This document shows, one piece after another, positions 23,869 through 34,492 of a DNA stretch of 64,000 nucleotides (position 1 is the stretch's first letter; every line of letters starts with the position of its first letter). Made by a program: the position numbers and the translations under genes. The notes beneath the pieces are model-generated. The model did not search any database. It was not told the origin of the DNA and was given only the letters and a program-made list of their open reading frames with translations. The stretch comes from Terriglobia bacterium (GTDB lineage Bacteria; Acidobacteriota; Terriglobia; Terriglobales; Acidobacteriaceae), in assembly GCA_020073565.1 (NCBI GenBank), contig JAIQEY010000019.1, positions 31,485 to 95,484 of the forward strand, read 5' to 3'.

Positions 23869-24073
23869 GACATCGTTTTTGCCCAGCGCCATTGAGGGCA
23901 TTGGCGCGTGGCACCAGGGAACCGCGACTCTCCGCAAATCCGGTCAAACGGAAATTTTCATCACAACGATCAAAATTCTGAATTGTACTTTCCAGCCACT
24001 CAGGCTATACCAAAGAATAGAGTTCTTAGGCTCGAATCCTATGTCTGGCACAGTTCCCCCGGTGACGAGGAGT

Positions 24074-24089
24074 GCTGTCGAACGACAGC
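24074..24089 (+). promoter_or_regulatory. Small hairpin in the gltB leader
   Basis: GCTGTC-GAAC-GACAGC (arms extend to GCTGTCG/CGACAGC) lies 22 bases upstream of the gltB ATG, where it could affect ribosome access. The rest of the 243-bp gap 23869-24111 shows nothing firm. Confidence 0.35.
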
Positions 24090-24111
24090 GGGTTGAATCG
24101 AATCGCAAAAC

Positions 24112-27100
24112 ATGGAATGGTCATCCTCTAATGTGCACGGACTGCCCTCTGCCCAGGGCCTCTATGACCCTGCGCACGAGCACGATGCCTGCGGCATGGG
24201 CTTCGTCGCCAGCGTAAAAGGCGAGAAAAGCCACGACATCGTTCGCAAGGGCATCCAGGTTCTGATCAGCCTGACGCACCGCGGAGCCTGTGGATGCGAC
24301 CCTGAAACCGGTGACGGGGCTGGTGTCCTCATCCAGATCCCGCATACATTTTTCGCGCGCGAATGTGCGAAGCTGGGGTTCGAATTGCCTGCGCCCGGCT
24401 CCTACGCGGTGGGAATGACGTTCTTGCCGGTGGAACGGCATCAACGGCTGCAGTGTGAGGGAATTCTTGAGCGCATCGCGCGCGAAGAAGGGTTAACGGT
24501 TCTGGGTTGGCGCGACACGCCGGTGGACGGCTCGGCCGTAGGACGGGTGGCGCGCGCTTCGCAACCGTACATTGAGCAGATTTTCGTTCGCTGCCGGCCT
24601 GACATGGACGAGGCTGCCTTTGAGCGCACGCTCTACATCGTCCGCAAGCGAGCGGAAGCGGAGATTGCCGCGTCGGACATGGAAGATCGGGGAATGTTTT
24701 ACATCCCGTCGCTCTCCGCGCGCACCATCGTATATAAAGGCCTGCTGCTTGCTCCGCAGATCGAAAACTTCTATAAAGAACTGGCCGATCCCGACGTGAC
24801 CAGCGCCCTGTGCCTGGTCCACCAGCGCTTTTCGACCAACACCTTCCCAAGCTGGCAACTCGCGCATCCGTACCGCTACATCGCGCATAACGGAGAAATC
24901 AACACGCTGCGCGGCAACGTGAACTGGATGTACGCGCGCCAGTCAGTGCTGAAATCGCCGTTGTTCGGCGACAACTTGAAAAAGGCCTACCCGATCATCG
25001 CGCCGGGCGGCAGCGACTCGGCGAGCTTCGACAATGCGGTCGAATTGCTGTTCCAGGCTGGGCGGGAGCTTCCTCACGTCTTGGCCATGCTGATCCCCGA
25101 AGCGTGGGCGGGAAATCCGCACATGGAGGCGGGAAAGCGTGACTTCTACGAATACCACGCGTCCTTGATGGAACCGTGGGATGGGCCTGCCGCGATCGCG
25201 TTTACCGATGGCCGCGTGATCGGCGCAACTCTCGACCGCAACGGCCTGCGCCCCGGCCGGTACGTTGTGACCCACGACGACCTCGTGGTCATGGCTTCCG
25301 AGACGGGTGTGCTCGACATCGCGCCTGAACAGATCAAGCGCAAAGGCCGCCTGCAACCGGGAAAGATGTTTCTGGTGGACACGGTGGCCGGCCGAATGAT
25401 CTCCGACAAAGAGGTCAAAGAGCGGCTGGCCAGCGCTCAGCCCTATGGCGAGTGGCTCAAGCAGAACCAGATCAAGCTGGATCAGTTGCCCGAGCCTCCG
25501 CGCGTCCACCCAACCGACCACGACACGATCATTTGCCGCCAGCGCATGTTCGGCTACACCGACGAAGATGTACGAATGATCCTGGAACCCATGGCTAATC
25601 ACGGCGAGGAACCGGTGGGCTCGATGGGGACGGATACTCCGCTGGCCTGCCTGTCCGATCGGCCGCAGCCATTGTTCAACTATTTCAAGCAGCTCTTTGC
25701 GCAAGTCACCAACCCTCCGATTGATCCGATCCGCGAAGCGCTGGTGATGTCGCTGATCAGCTACATCGGCACCGAGGGCAACATCCTCGATGAGACGCCG
25801 GGCAACTGCCACACGTTACGGCTCGAACATCCGATCCTGACCAACCGCGACCTTGAAAAACTTCGGCGCGTGTCGCGTGGCGGTCTGCTGGCCACTACGC
25901 TGCCCGCGCTCTTCCACGTGGACGACGAAGAGGAAGGGCTCCGGCGCGCGCTCGACGACCTCTGTCAGCGTGCCTCGCTGGCGGTCGAGGCCGGATACAG
26001 TCTCCTGATTCTCTCCGACCGTGGCGTTAACAAAGACTACGCTCCCATCCCTAGCCTGCTGGCATTGGCGGCGGTCCACAACGTCCTCATCCAGGAGGAG
26101 AAGCGGACCCAGGTCGCGCTCATCGTGGAATCGGGCGAGCCTCGGGAAGTCATGCATTTCGCGCTGCTGCTCGGCTACGGGGCCAGCGCCATCAATCCTC
26201 ACCTCGCGATCGAGACGCTGGAAGACCTTTCCTGGCGCGGGAATTTGCCAGAACACTTAACCGCCGAGAAAGCGGTGAAGAACTACGTCAAAGCCATCAA
26301 AAAGGGTCTGCTGAAAACCTTCTCGAAGATGGGGATCTCAACGCTGCAAAGCTATCAGGGCGCCCAGGTCTTCGAAGCCATCGGCCTGAACAAAGAACTG
26401 GTGGACAAGTATTTCGTGGGGACAACCTCACGCCTCGATGGCGTCGGTCTCAAGGTTCTGGCGCGCGAGGCGCAGATGAAGCACGAGCACGCGTTTCGTC
26501 CCATCACCGAATTCGAGACGGAACTTGCGGTCGGGGGCAGCTACCATTTCCGAGCCAATGGCGAATATCACCTGCTGAACCCGCTGACGATCAGCAAGCT
26601 GCAACATGCGGTGCGCCAGTCGAGTTTCAAGACGTTTGAGGAATACTCCGAACTCATTGACAACCAGAGCCGCAACCTGGCTACATTGCGCAGCCTGATG
26701 CAGATCAAGAAGTCGGACACCCCGGTTCCGCTCGAAGAAGTGGAACCTGCGAAAGAGATCGTAAAGCGCTTCACGACCGGCGCGATGTCATTCGGCTCGA
26801 TCAGCAAAGAAGCCCATGAAACGCTGGCCATTGCGATGAACCGCATCGGCGGGATGTCGAACACAGGTGAAGGCGGAGAAGACGAAGCGCGGTTCAAGCC
26901 CGATCCCAACGGCGATCTGCGGCGGAGCGCCGTCAAGCAGGTCGCCTCGGCCCGTTTCGGTGTCACCACGAATTACCTGGTGAACGCCGACGAACTTCAG
27001 ATCAAGATGGCACAGGGCGCCAAGCCGGGCGAAGGCGGGCAACTCCCCGGACACAAAGTGGATGAGGTCATCGCGCGTCTGCGGCATTCGACTCCCGGCG

Positions 27101-28707
27101 TCGGCCTGATTTCGCCGCCACCGCATCACGACATCTATTCGATCGAAGACCTGGCGCAGCTGATCTACGACCTGAAGAACGTGAATCCGCAGGCTCGCAT
27201 CGCCGTCAAACTGGTCGCCGAAGTGGGCGTTGGGACGGTGGCCGCTGGTGTCAGCAAGGCGCATGCCGACGTGGTTCTGATCAGCGGGGACAGCGGCGGC
27301 ACCGGCGCATCTCCGTTGAGTTCGATCAAGCACGCCGGCATCCCGTGGGAACTGGGACTGGCGGAAACGCAGCAGGTGCTGCTGTTGAACGACCTCCGCA
27401 GCCGCATTCGCGTACAGACCGATGGCAAGCTTCAGACCGGGCGCGATGTGGTCATCGCAGCTCTGCTCGGCGCGGAAGAATTCGGATTTGCCACCACGCC
27501 GCTCGTCGCGATGGGCTGCATCATGATGCGCAAATGCCACCTGAATACCTGCTCGGTCGGCATTGCGACGCAGGATCCCGCGCTGCGCAAACTTTTTCAG
27601 GGACAGCCGGAACACGTCATCAATTTCTTTTTCTTCATCGCCGAGCAGGTGCGCCAGTACATGGCGCAGATGGGCTTCCGCAAAGTCGACGAGATGGTGG
27701 GGCGCGTCGAAATGCTCGACGTGCGTCCTGCGGTCGATCACTGGAAAGCGCGCGGCGTGGATTTGTCGGCCATTCTTTACGCTCCACCAGTGCCGGGCCG
27801 CGTCGCTCGCCACTGCGTGCATAAACAGGACCACGGCCTGCAGCAGGCGCTCGATCATCAAATCATCAAGTTCGCTCAGCCCGCGTTGGAAACCCGCACA
27901 CCGGTCGAGATGAGTTTCCAAATCCGCAATGTGCATCGCACCGTAGGAGCGATGCTCAGCGGCGAAATTGCGCGCCGCTATGGTTCCGAGGGCCTGCCCG
28001 ACGACACCATCCGCGTTCACTTGACTGGCTCAGCCGGCCAGAGCTTAGGAGCGTTCCTAGCCCGGGGCGTGACCCTCACCCTCGAAGGCGATACCAACGA
28101 CTACGCCGGCAAGGGACTTTCCGGGGGCCGCCTGGTTGTGTATCCACCCAGGAACGCCGGGTTTGCCGCTGAAGAAAACATACTCATCGGCAACGTCGTG
28201 CTCTACGGCGCTACCAGTGGTGAAGCGTTCTTCAACGGAGTTGCGGGGGAACGATTTGCTGTGCGCAACTCCGGAGCTACGGCCGTGGTGGAAGGCGTTG
28301 GCGATCATGGCTGCGAGTACATGACCAAGGGCACAGTGGTTGTGCTCGGGACCTGCGGCCGCAATTTCGCCGCGGGCATGAGCGGTGGACTCGCGTACGT
28401 ATTCGATGAGCACGGAGACTTCGCGGAGAAACGCTGTAACACTTCGGCGGTCGATCTCGAGCCTGTAATCGAATTGCAGGATGTGCAGATCGTGCGTGAC
28501 CTGGTCACCCGTCACTGTGAATTGACCGGCAGCCAGCGCGCCCGCTGGATTCTCGACAACTGGTCTGAAGTGTTGCCGCGGTTTATCAAAGTTTTCCCGC
28601 ACGAATACAAACGCGCGCTCGGCGTGGGCCGCCCCGCACCTGCGAAAATTCCAGAACCGGTCCCTGTCCCTGTCGCCGCGCTCGCCGAGCAGGTGCAGCA
28701 TGGGTAA
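24112..28707 (+). CDS. gltB: Glutamate synthase (NADPH) large subunit
   Basis: A 1531-residue protein that converts glutamine plus 2-oxoglutarate to two glutamates. The amidotransferase nucleophile is in [14 protein letters not shown] near residue 26, unusually not at the mature N-terminus as written, so a 25-residue propeptide would be cleaved. Domains in order: class-II amidotransferase to about 430, a central domain, the FMN-binding synthase barrel with the 3Fe-4S cysteines in [15 protein letters not shown], and the C-terminal GXGXG beta-helix ([17 protein letters not shown]). Length and order match bacterial GltB. It overlaps gltD by eight bases. Confidence 0.97.
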   Translation: MEWSSSNVHGLPSAQGLYDPAHEHDACGMGFVASVKGEKSHDIVRKGIQVLISLTHRGACGCDPETGDGAGVLIQIPHTFFARECAKLGFELPAPGSYAVGMTFLPVERHQRLQCEGILERIAREEGLTVLGWRDTPVDGSAVGRVARASQPYIEQIFVRCRPDMDEAAFERTLYIVRKRAEAEIAASDMEDRGMFYIPSLSARTIVYKGLLLAPQIENFYKELADPDVTSALCLVHQRFSTNTFPSWQLAHPYRYIAHNGEINTLRGNVNWMYARQSVLKSPLFGDNLKKAYPIIAPGGSDSASFDNAVELLFQAGRELPHVLAMLIPEAWAGNPHMEAGKRDFYEYHASLMEPWDGPAAIAFTDGRVIGATLDRNGLRPGRYVVTHDDLVVMASETGVLDIAPEQIKRKGRLQPGKMFLVDTVAGRMISDKEVKERLASAQPYGEWLKQNQIKLDQLPEPPRVHPTDHDTIICRQRMFGYTDEDVRMILEPMANHGEEPVGSMGTDTPLACLSDRPQPLFNYFKQLFAQVTNPPIDPIREALVMSLISYIGTEGNILDETPGNCHTLRLEHPILTNRDLEKLRRVSRGGLLATTLPALFHVDDEEEGLRRALDDLCQRASLAVEAGYSLLILSDRGVNKDYAPIPSLLALAAVHNVLIQEEKRTQVALIVESGEPREVMHFALLLGYGASAINPHLAIETLEDLSWRGNLPEHLTAEKAVKNYVKAIKKGLLKTFSKMGISTLQSYQGAQVFEAIGLNKELVDKYFVGTTSRLDGVGLKVLAREAQMKHEHAFRPITEFETELAVGGSYHFRANGEYHLLNPLTISKLQHAVRQSSFKTFEEYSELIDNQSRNLATLRSLMQIKKSDTPVPLEEVEPAKEIVKRFTTGAMSFGSISKEAHETLAIAMNRIGGMSNTGEGGEDEARFKPDPNGDLRRSAVKQVASARFGVTTNYLVNADELQIKMAQGAKPGEGGQLPGHKVDEVIARLRHSTPGVGLISPPPHHDIYSIEDLAQLIYDLKNVNPQARIAVKLVAEVGVGTVAAGVSKAHADVVLISGDSGGTGASPLSSIKHAGIPWELGLAETQQVLLLNDLRSRIRVQTDGKLQTGRDVVIAALLGAEEFGFATTPLVAMGCIMMRKCHLNTCSVGIATQDPALRKLFQGQPEHVINFFFFIAEQVRQYMAQMGFRKVDEMVGRVEMLDVRPAVDHWKARGVDLSAILYAPPVPGRVARHCVHKQDHGLQQALDHQIIKFAQPALETRTPVEMSFQIRNVHRTVGAMLSGEIARRYGSEGLPDDTIRVHLTGSAGQSLGAFLARGVTLTLEGDTNDYAGKGLSGGRLVVYPPRNAGFAAEENILIGNVVLYGATSGEAFFNGVAGERFAVRNSGATAVVEGVGDHGCEYMTKGTVVVLGTCGRNFAAGMSGGLAYVFDEHGDFAEKRCNTSAVDLEPVIELQDVQIVRDLVTRHCELTGSQRARWILDNWSEVLPRFIKVFPHEYKRALGVGRPAPAKIPEPVPVPVAALAEQVQHG

Positions 28708-30163
28708 AAACACCGGCTTCATGGAATACCCGCGTGAGTTACCCGAGCGGCGCCCTATCCCCCAGCGCGTGAATGACTGGTTTGAAATCTACCAGGACTT
28801 CCCTGAGGAAAAGCTCCGCAACCAGGGCGCGCGCTGCATGGATTGCGGCGTGCCCTTTTGCCACACCGGCTGTCCGGTCAACAACATCATTCCCGACTGG
28901 AACGACCTGGTGTACCGCGGAAGGTGGAAAGAAGCGGTGCGGCAGTTGCACGCCACCAACAATTTCCCCGAGTTCACGGGACGAATCTGCCCGGCGCCCT
29001 GTGAAGCGGCTTGCGTGCTCGGTATCAATCAGCCGGCCGTGACGATCAAGAACATCGAGAAGAGCATCATCGAGCGCGGGTTTCAAGAGGGCTGGATCCG
29101 TCCCGAGCCACCCCGGCGCCGCACTGGCAAGAAAGTCGCGGTCGTTGGTTCCGGACCCGCTGGCCTCGCGGCCGCACAGCAACTCTGCCGCGCCGGTCAC
29201 TTGGTCACCGTGTACGAAAAGGCCGACCGCATCGGCGGGTTGCTGCGCTATGGCATCCCGCAATTCAAGCTGGAAAAGAAAATCATCGATCGTCGACTTG
29301 AGCAGATGTCAGCCGAAGGCGTGCAATTCGTCACCAGCGCGCACGTTGGCAAGAACGTGGCCGTGGAAGACCTGCAAAACGAGTTTGACGCCATCGTTCT
29401 CGCGGGCGGCTCCGAGCAGCCCCGCGACTTGCAAGTCCCGGGCCGCGAACTGCGAGGCATCCATTTCGCCATGGAGTTCCTGCCGCAGCAGAACAAACGC
29501 TGTCTGGGCGACGAACTCGATCCGGCCTCCGACATTCTGGCCACCGGGAAGCGCGCGGTAATCATCGGCGGCGGCGACACCGGCGCCGACTGCCTGGGAA
29601 CCTGCCATCGCCAAATGCCGAAGTCCGTGCACCAGTTCGAAATCATGCCGATGCCACCCGACGAACGGTCGCCGCAAACGCCCTGGCCGCTCTGGCCCAT
29701 GCAGTTGCGCACCGAAGGAGCGCACGAAGAAGGTGGCGTTCGGGATTGGAGCATTGCGACCACGTCGTTCACCGGCGATGCGAACGGCAGCGTGGCCAAA
29801 TTGCATGCCGTGCGAGTCGGACCTCCGCCAAAGTTTGAGGCCATCGCCGGCACCGAGTTCACCATCGACGCCGAGCTGGTGCTGATCGCCATGGGCTTCT
29901 TGGGGCCAGTTCGCAATGGCATGATCGAGCAACTCGGAGTCGCGATCGACCAGCGTGGAAACGTGGCTACCGATGACGACTCCATGACCTCGGTGCCCGG
30001 TGTCTTCGCCGCCGGCGACATGCGGCGTGGCCAGTCGCTGGTGGTGTGGGCCATTGACGAAGGCCGGAAAACAGCGGCTGCGGTCGATCGCTATCTGCAA
30101 GACATAACCCGGGGAAAGATCATTCTTTCGATGGCTGCGGCCTCGCCGCGAACAGTTGTATGA
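28700..30163 (+). CDS. gltD: Glutamate synthase small subunit
   Basis: A 487-residue flavoprotein that takes electrons from NADPH through FAD and 4Fe-4S clusters to GltB. The N-terminal cluster cysteines are in [17 protein letters not shown] and [14 protein letters not shown]. The FAD-binding motif is [17 protein letters not shown], the NADPH-binding motif is [16 protein letters not shown], and the C-terminal FAD contact is [18 protein letters not shown]. Full length for the family. The ATG overlaps the end of gltB (28700-28707), so the two subunits are translationally coupled. A LysR regulator follows on the same strand. Confidence 0.97.
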   Translation: MGKNTGFMEYPRELPERRPIPQRVNDWFEIYQDFPEEKLRNQGARCMDCGVPFCHTGCPVNNIIPDWNDLVYRGRWKEAVRQLHATNNFPEFTGRICPAPCEAACVLGINQPAVTIKNIEKSIIERGFQEGWIRPEPPRRRTGKKVAVVGSGPAGLAAAQQLCRAGHLVTVYEKADRIGGLLRYGIPQFKLEKKIIDRRLEQMSAEGVQFVTSAHVGKNVAVEDLQNEFDAIVLAGGSEQPRDLQVPGRELRGIHFAMEFLPQQNKRCLGDELDPASDILATGKRAVIIGGGDTGADCLGTCHRQMPKSVHQFEIMPMPPDERSPQTPWPLWPMQLRTEGAHEEGGVRDWSIATTSFTGDANGSVAKLHAVRVGPPPKFEAIAGTEFTIDAELVLIAMGFLGPVRNGMIEQLGVAIDQRGNVATDDDSMTSVPGVFAAGDMRRGQSLVVWAIDEGRKTAAAVDRYLQDITRGKIILSMAAASPRTVV

Positions 30164-30200
30164 AGCGAGGTCCATTCGTGGGCTATAATCCGCACGAGCC

Positions 30201-31091
30201 ATGGATTTCAGCCAGCTAGTCACATTCCTGGAAGTTGCTAAACTGGGTAGCTTCTCGCGCGCGGGACAAAAAGTGTTCCGCTCGCAGTCTGCCGTCAGCG
30301 CACAAATCCGGCAACTGGAGCAGGAATACGGTGACCGCCTTCTTGACCGGTCCGGCAAGGACGTCACGCTAACTCCTGCGGGCCGAGTGTTGCTCGCCTA
30401 CGCCGAACGCCTGATTCAATTGCGCGACGAGTCCAAGCTCGCCGTCTCCGATCATGGCGGCGCCCCACGCGGCAAACTCGTCGTAGGGGCCAACGAAGCC
30501 ACGTGTCTCTACGTTCTGCCCGACGTGTTTGCGAAGTACTGCAGCCTTCATCCCGAGGTTCAACTGAGCATCTACCGCAATTTCAGCTACAAGATTGTCG
30601 AGAAGCTCGAAAACGGCACCATCGACGTGGGCATTGTTACGCTTCCCGTCAAATCACCCAAACTGAAAACGACGGCGATCTTCCGCGACCAGTTGATGTG
30701 GATGGTGAGTCCGCAGAATCCTCTGGCCAAGCACGAAGTCATCTCGGTCAGCGAGGCTGCCAAGCAGCCAATGCTTTTGCCCAAAACCGGATACACGCGC
30801 CGGTTGATGGATAAACTGCTGCGCCCCCACGAATCGGACCTGCAGGTCCGTATGGAATTGCCGAGCGTGGGCATGATCAAGAGTTTTGTGGCCGCCGGGC
30901 TTGGAGTTTCGCTCGTCAGCGCCAGCTTCGCCCGCGACCAGGTTTTGGCCGGGCGCGTGAAACTGATTCCGCCGAAAGAAAAGGAATTATGGCGGGAACT
31001 GGGGCTGGCGTATCGCCGCGATCGAACCCTTACGCAGGCGGCCCGGACGTTCATTACTACTGTGCGCCAGCTGGCGGCGACATCCAGGTAA
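30201..31091 (+). CDS. LysR-family transcriptional regulator
   Basis: A 296-residue regulator. The N-terminal winged helix-turn-helix (FLEVAKLGSFSRAGQKVFRS, then QSAVSAQIRQLEQEYGDRLL) is typical, and residues about 90-290 form the periplasmic-binding-like effector domain (GKLVVGANEATCLYVLPDVF). It lies 37 bp after gltD, so it may be read through from gltBD or from its own promoter; a TATAAT at 30184-30189 is close to the ATG. A role in nitrogen metabolism or in gltBD control (as GltC in Bacillus) is inferred from position only. The effector is unknown. Confidence 0.88.
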   Translation: MDFSQLVTFLEVAKLGSFSRAGQKVFRSQSAVSAQIRQLEQEYGDRLLDRSGKDVTLTPAGRVLLAYAERLIQLRDESKLAVSDHGGAPRGKLVVGANEATCLYVLPDVFAKYCSLHPEVQLSIYRNFSYKIVEKLENGTIDVGIVTLPVKSPKLKTTAIFRDQLMWMVSPQNPLAKHEVISVSEAAKQPMLLPKTGYTRRLMDKLLRPHESDLQVRMELPSVGMIKSFVAAGLGVSLVSASFARDQVLAGRVKLIPPKEKELWRELGLAYRRDRTLTQAARTFITTVRQLAATSR

Positions 31092-31103
31092 CCTCTCGCG
31101 AAC

Positions 31104-31164
31104 GTAGCGCCGCCGCGCCGAGGGCGGGTCGCCCTCGGGACAGCCGGCAAGTTGCCGGCGCTAC
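31104..31164. repeat. Composite REP-like palindrome (BIME-like)
   Basis: A 61-bp block opening with GTAGCGCCG and closing with CGGCGCTAC. It contains an internal GAGGGCG-GGT-CGCCCTC hairpin and a CCGGCAA-GTT-GCCGG hairpin. It joins a forward and a reverse REP-type end, sharing GGACAGCCGGC with the composite at 36218-36284. Confidence 0.75.
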
Positions 31165-31218
31165 ATACTGCGGTCACCGCCGATTACAATCTCGCGGTCG
31201 GAGTACCAGGTTGCCCGC

Positions 31219-31246
31219 TTGACAGGGCGGCAGGGATGACTATGAT
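31219..31246 (+). promoter_or_regulatory. Near-consensus sigma-70 promoter of the arg operon
   Basis: TTGACA (31219-31224), a 16-bp spacer, then TATGAT (31241-31246). This is the best housekeeping-type promoter seen in the window. Transcription should start near 31253, inside the ARG-box-like palindrome, leaving a leader of about 68 bases before argC. Confidence 0.75.
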
Positions 31247-31283
31247 ATGAATAGTTATTCACTAGAATGGATATTTATGCGTT
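31246..31283 (+). promoter_or_regulatory. ARG-box-like operator (putative ArgR site)
   Basis: TGAAT-AGTT-ATTCA (31248-31261) is a perfect match to the palindromic ARG-box core TGAAT-N4-ATTCA bound by ArgR hexamers. A weaker second half-like box (TGGAT-ATTT-ATGCG, 31268-31281) follows at operator-like spacing. It overlaps the promoter -10 and start point, a position where a repressor would block transcription. No argR lies in the window. Confidence 0.7.
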
Positions 31284-31320
31284 TGTGGGGACTCTCGAAC
31301 AGTAAAGGCATCGCTGCCTG

Positions 31321-32364
31321 ATGGCCAAACTCAAAGCAGCCGTGCTGGGTGCGACCGGATATTCCGGCCTCGAACTGGCACGCATCCTCGCCCGGCATCC
31401 CCGGCTCGACCCTCCCCTTCTTCTGCGGCGGAGCGCGGAAACGCGGGAACATAGTCACACGGCGGACGTGTTTCCCCATGCCGCTGGGAACGGCCACCTG
31501 CCCCTCGAGCCGTTTTCCTGGTCGAAATTGCATGAACATAAGACCGAGCTGCTGTTTCTGGCTACGCCGCATAGCACTTCGCGGGAACTCGTTCCGGAAG
31601 CGATCGCGCGTGGACTGCGCGTCGTCGATCTCAGTGGCGCATGGCGGCTCAAACAGGAGCAGCACCGCGCCGTATACGGCTTTCATGACGCCGATGCCGC
31701 AAAAGCTGCCGACCTCAATGAGCGCGCCGTGTACGGCCTGCCGGAGTTGAACGGCAATCGGATTCCCGACGCGGTCCTGGTGGCCAATCCCGGCTGCTAT
31801 GCAACCTCGGTGATTCTCGCGCTCGCGCCACTGGTGTCGGCTGATTGGGTGGATCGTGAGCGGGGAATCATCTCCGATTCGAAGTCCGGAGTCTCCGGCG
31901 CTGGCAAAGAACCCACCTCGCGAACGCATTTCGTCTCAGTTGCCGACAATCTCTCCGCCTACTCCGTTTTCGGGCACCGTCACACCGGAGAAATTTTGGA
32001 ACAGTTGGGACTGGATGCTCAACAATTGATCTTCACGCCGCATTTGTTGCCGATTCCGCGCGGAATTCTGTCCACGATTTACGTGTACCTCAAACGCGAG
32101 ATGACGGCGGCTGAAGTGGAAGGTTGTTTCCGCAATTTCTATGCGGGCAAGCACTGGGTGCGCATATTCCCGGCATCGAGCCTGCCGCAGATCCAGTTTT
32201 CACTGCACACAAATTACTGCGACATCGGCTTTCACCTCGCGCACGACGGCCGCCGCCTGGTGCTCGTGTCCTGCCTCGATAACCTGCTCAAAGGCGCCGC
32301 GGGACAAGCGGTGCAGAACATGAATTTGATGTATGGATGGAAAGAAGAGGAGGGCCTGCAGTGA
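31321..32364 (+). CDS. argC: N-acetyl-gamma-glutamyl-phosphate reductase
   Basis: A 347-residue enzyme of the third step of ornithine synthesis, reducing N-acetylglutamyl phosphate with NADPH. The nucleotide-binding start is AAVLGATGYSGLELARIL and the catalytic cysteine lies in VANPGCYATSVILAL. SKSGVSGAGKEP and HRHTGEI are also conserved in the family. It is the first gene of the arg operon. The ATG at 31321 has a weak ribosome site. The TGA stop overlaps the GTG start of argB. Confidence 0.96.
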   Translation: MAKLKAAVLGATGYSGLELARILARHPRLDPPLLLRRSAETREHSHTADVFPHAAGNGHLPLEPFSWSKLHEHKTELLFLATPHSTSRELVPEAIARGLRVVDLSGAWRLKQEQHRAVYGFHDADAAKAADLNERAVYGLPELNGNRIPDAVLVANPGCYATSVILALAPLVSADWVDRERGIISDSKSGVSGAGKEPTSRTHFVSVADNLSAYSVFGHRHTGEILEQLGLDAQQLIFTPHLLPIPRGILSTIYVYLKREMTAAEVEGCFRNFYAGKHWVRIFPASSLPQIQFSLHTNYCDIGFHLAHDGRRLVLVSCLDNLLKGAAGQAVQNMNLMYGWKEEEGLQ

Positions 32365-33146
32365 AAGTGGTCATCAAAATCGGAGGCGCAGCTTTGGAAG
32401 ATAAAGCGACCCTCCACAAGTGCGCGCACGCGGTGGTTCAGTTGGCGCAAGATGGCCACAAAGTCGCCGTCGTGCACGGCGGTGGTACGGCCCTCACCCG
32501 CACCCTGAAACTCCTCGGCAAGAAAAGCGACTTCATCGACGGCCTGCGGATCACGGACGCTGAAACCCGCGATGTCGCCCTGATGGTGCTGGCCGGAATT
32601 GTGAACAAGAGTCTGGTCGCGGCGATCGCACTGGCTGGGCAGCCTGCGGTCGGCCTCTGCGGTGGAGACGGGGGAGTATTTCGCGCCCGCAAGAAACAGG
32701 ACACCAAGCAGGATCTTGGATATGTTGGAGAAATCTGCTTTTCTGAGCCGCGCTGGATCCGAGCCATCTGGACCGAAGGCGGCATCCCGGTGCTTTCGTC
32801 CGTTGCACTTGGTGGAGACGGCGAGTACTACAACGTGAATGCGGACCAGATGGCGGCTGCGTGCGCGATTGCCTGCCAAGCGGACGCGCTGATTTTTCTC
32901 ACCGACGTGCCGGGTGTAAAACAGGCCGATGGCACCGTGATGGCGCGCCTGAATACCAAAGAGATTGCCGGCTTGATTGAAGAGTCGACCGTCAGCGGAG
33001 GCATGCTGCCCAAGCTTGAGGCGTGCATGCAGGCGCTCAAACGTGGCGTGGGCCGGGTGCGCATCCTGCCTGCGGCACAAGCGGACAAGCTGCCCCTGTT
33101 CTACTTCACCAAGATCGAATGCGGCACGGAGGTATTGAGGGCATGA
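32361..33146 (+). CDS. argB: Acetylglutamate kinase
   Basis: A 261-residue amino-acid kinase that phosphorylates N-acetylglutamate, the usual control point of arginine synthesis. The phosphate-binding start is VVIKIGGAALED, with HGGGTAL for substrate and YNVNADQMAAACA near the C-terminus. The GTG start at 32361 is behind GGAGGG (32349-32354) and overlaps the argC stop (GTGA); an upstream ATG at 32337 would extend into argC. No long N-terminal helix of the type linked to arginine inhibition is present. In some bacteria PII relieves feedback on this enzyme, and a glnB is in the window. Confidence 0.95.
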   Translation: MKVVIKIGGAALEDKATLHKCAHAVVQLAQDGHKVAVVHGGGTALTRTLKLLGKKSDFIDGLRITDAETRDVALMVLAGIVNKSLVAAIALAGQPAVGLCGGDGGVFRARKKQDTKQDLGYVGEICFSEPRWIRAIWTEGGIPVLSSVALGGDGEYYNVNADQMAAACAIACQADALIFLTDVPGVKQADGTVMARLNTKEIAGLIEESTVSGGMLPKLEACMQALKRGVGRVRILPAAQADKLPLFYFTKIECGTEVLRA

Positions 33147-34492
33147 GCCTCGCTGCCGTCTTCCGTCAGGAATCGAAACTTCTGCTGCCGACCTATGAGC
33201 GCCAGCCCATTCTTTTTGTGCGCGGGCGCGGCGTGCACCTTTGGGATTCGAACGGCAAACGCTACTTGGATTTCCTGAGCGGAATCGGGGTGAATGCGCT
33301 CGGTCACGCGCATCCGGCCATTCAACGAGTCATTAAACGGCAGGCTGGGCGGCTGATTCACGTCTCCAATCTCTTTTTCCACGAGTATCAGGCTGAACTT
33401 GCACAACGCCTGACAAAAATCTCCGGGCTCGATCGCGCCTTCTTCTGCAACAGCGGCACGGAAGCGTGGGAAGGGGCGCTGAAGCTTGCGCGTGCTTTTG
33501 CGCGCATGAACAATCCCAACGGTGGTGTAGCGCGGACACTCTTGTCCGCGCCCGCAAGCAGTGCCGGCACTGCCGACACGCGGACAGGAGTATCCGCCCA
33601 ACACAACGGCAACACGCCCAAATGGCGCATTCTCGCGCTGGACAATTCCTTTCACGGCCGCACATTTGGCGCCCTGGCCACTACCGGGCAGGAGAAGTAT
33701 CGCACTCCGTTCGAGCCGCTCGTGCCCGGCGTGGACTTTGTGAAGTTCAACGATCTCGAAGATCTGAAGCGCAAGTGCGATGCGAGCGTCTGTGCCGTGT
33801 GTATCGAGACTATTCAAGGCGAAGGCGGGATTCGCCCGGTCAGCCGCGAATTTCTGGAGCTTGCCAGGCGCATGACGAAAGAAACCGGCGCTCTGCTGCT
33901 GCTTGACGAAATCCAGTCCGGGCTCGGCCGCACCGGACGCCACTTCGCTTACCAGCACTATGGCATCAAGCCGGATGTTGTGGCCGTAGCCAAGCCGCTG
34001 GCGTCCGGGCTTCCGTTGGGTGCCATTCTCACGACCGACGCCGTCGCCACCTGCTTCCATCCCGGCATGCATGGAACGACTTTCGGCGGAGGGCCACTGG
34101 CCTGTGCAGTCGCCATCGAATTTCTGCGCCTCGAGCAGCAGCTCCTCAGCCACGTCCGCGACCTGGGCAAGTACTTTCACGCGGAACTCGAAGGCCTGAA
34201 AGCGATGCATAGTTGCATCCGCGAAGTTCGCGGCCTCGGACTAATGCAATGTATTGAGCTAGACTCGATAGAATTGGCAAAGGCGGCCGTGCGGCAGCTT
34301 CTCGAGCAAGGCATCATCATTAACCGGACTCATGACACGGTGCTGCGCTTCTTGCCTCCGTACATTGTCGAAAGGAAGCACGTAGACCGGGTCATCTCGG
34401 CGTTGCATGCAGCCCTCGCGAAAAACCCGGTCCAGTCGCCTCGCTCGGAGCGTGCGCAGTCCGGGCGCAGACAAGCCCATGCGCACGCGTGA
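33143..34492 (+). CDS. argD: Acetylornithine aminotransferase with a repeat-derived insertion
   Basis: A 449-residue class-III aminotransferase that makes N-acetylornithine from the semialdehyde with glutamate as donor. FFCNSGTEAWEGALKLAR, LLLDEIQSGLGRTG and the PLP lysine in VAVAKPLASGLPLGA are intact. About 26 residues (roughly GVARTLLSAPASSAG onward) are encoded by a palindromic repeat at 33525-33604, inserted in frame just before DNSFHGRTFG. Typical ArgD is about 400 residues, and this insert explains much of the excess. The ATG overlaps the argB stop (ATGA); the 3' end overlaps the next gene by 14 bases. Confidence 0.93.
   Translation: MSLAAVFRQESKLLLPTYERQPILFVRGRGVHLWDSNGKRYLDFLSGIGVNALGHAHPAIQRVIKRQAGRLIHVSNLFFHEYQAELAQRLTKISGLDRAFFCNSGTEAWEGALKLARAFARMNNPNGGVARTLLSAPASSAGTADTRTGVSAQHNGNTPKWRILALDNSFHGRTFGALATTGQEKYRTPFEPLVPGVDFVKFNDLEDLKRKCDASVCAVCIETIQGEGGIRPVSREFLELARRMTKETGALLLLDEIQSGLGRTGRHFAYQHYGIKPDVVAVAKPLASGLPLGAILTTDAVATCFHPGMHGTTFGGGPLACAVAIEFLRLEQQLLSHVRDLGKYFHAELEGLKAMHSCIREVRGLGLMQCIELDSIELAKAAVRQLLEQGIIINRTHDTVLRFLPPYIVERKHVDRVISALHAALAKNPVQSPRSERAQSGRRQAHAHA
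33525..33604 (+). repeat. Palindromic repeat inserted in frame in argD
   Basis: Contains the hairpin CGGACA-CTCT-TGTCCG, a central GTGCCGGCAC palindrome, and a second, slightly decayed CGGACA-GGAG-TATCCG hairpin in the opposite orientation. The GTAGCGC head is shared with the REP family. Coding stays open through the element. Confidence 0.75.

Noticed and set aside
24025..24055. A tRNA T-arm-like stretch (TTAGGCTCGAATCCTAT)
   Set aside because: No cloverleaf can be built upstream; treated as chance.
26788..28020. A 410-codon minus-strand frame opposite gltB
   Set aside because: Shadow; gltB is full length with intact iron-sulphur and FMN motifs.
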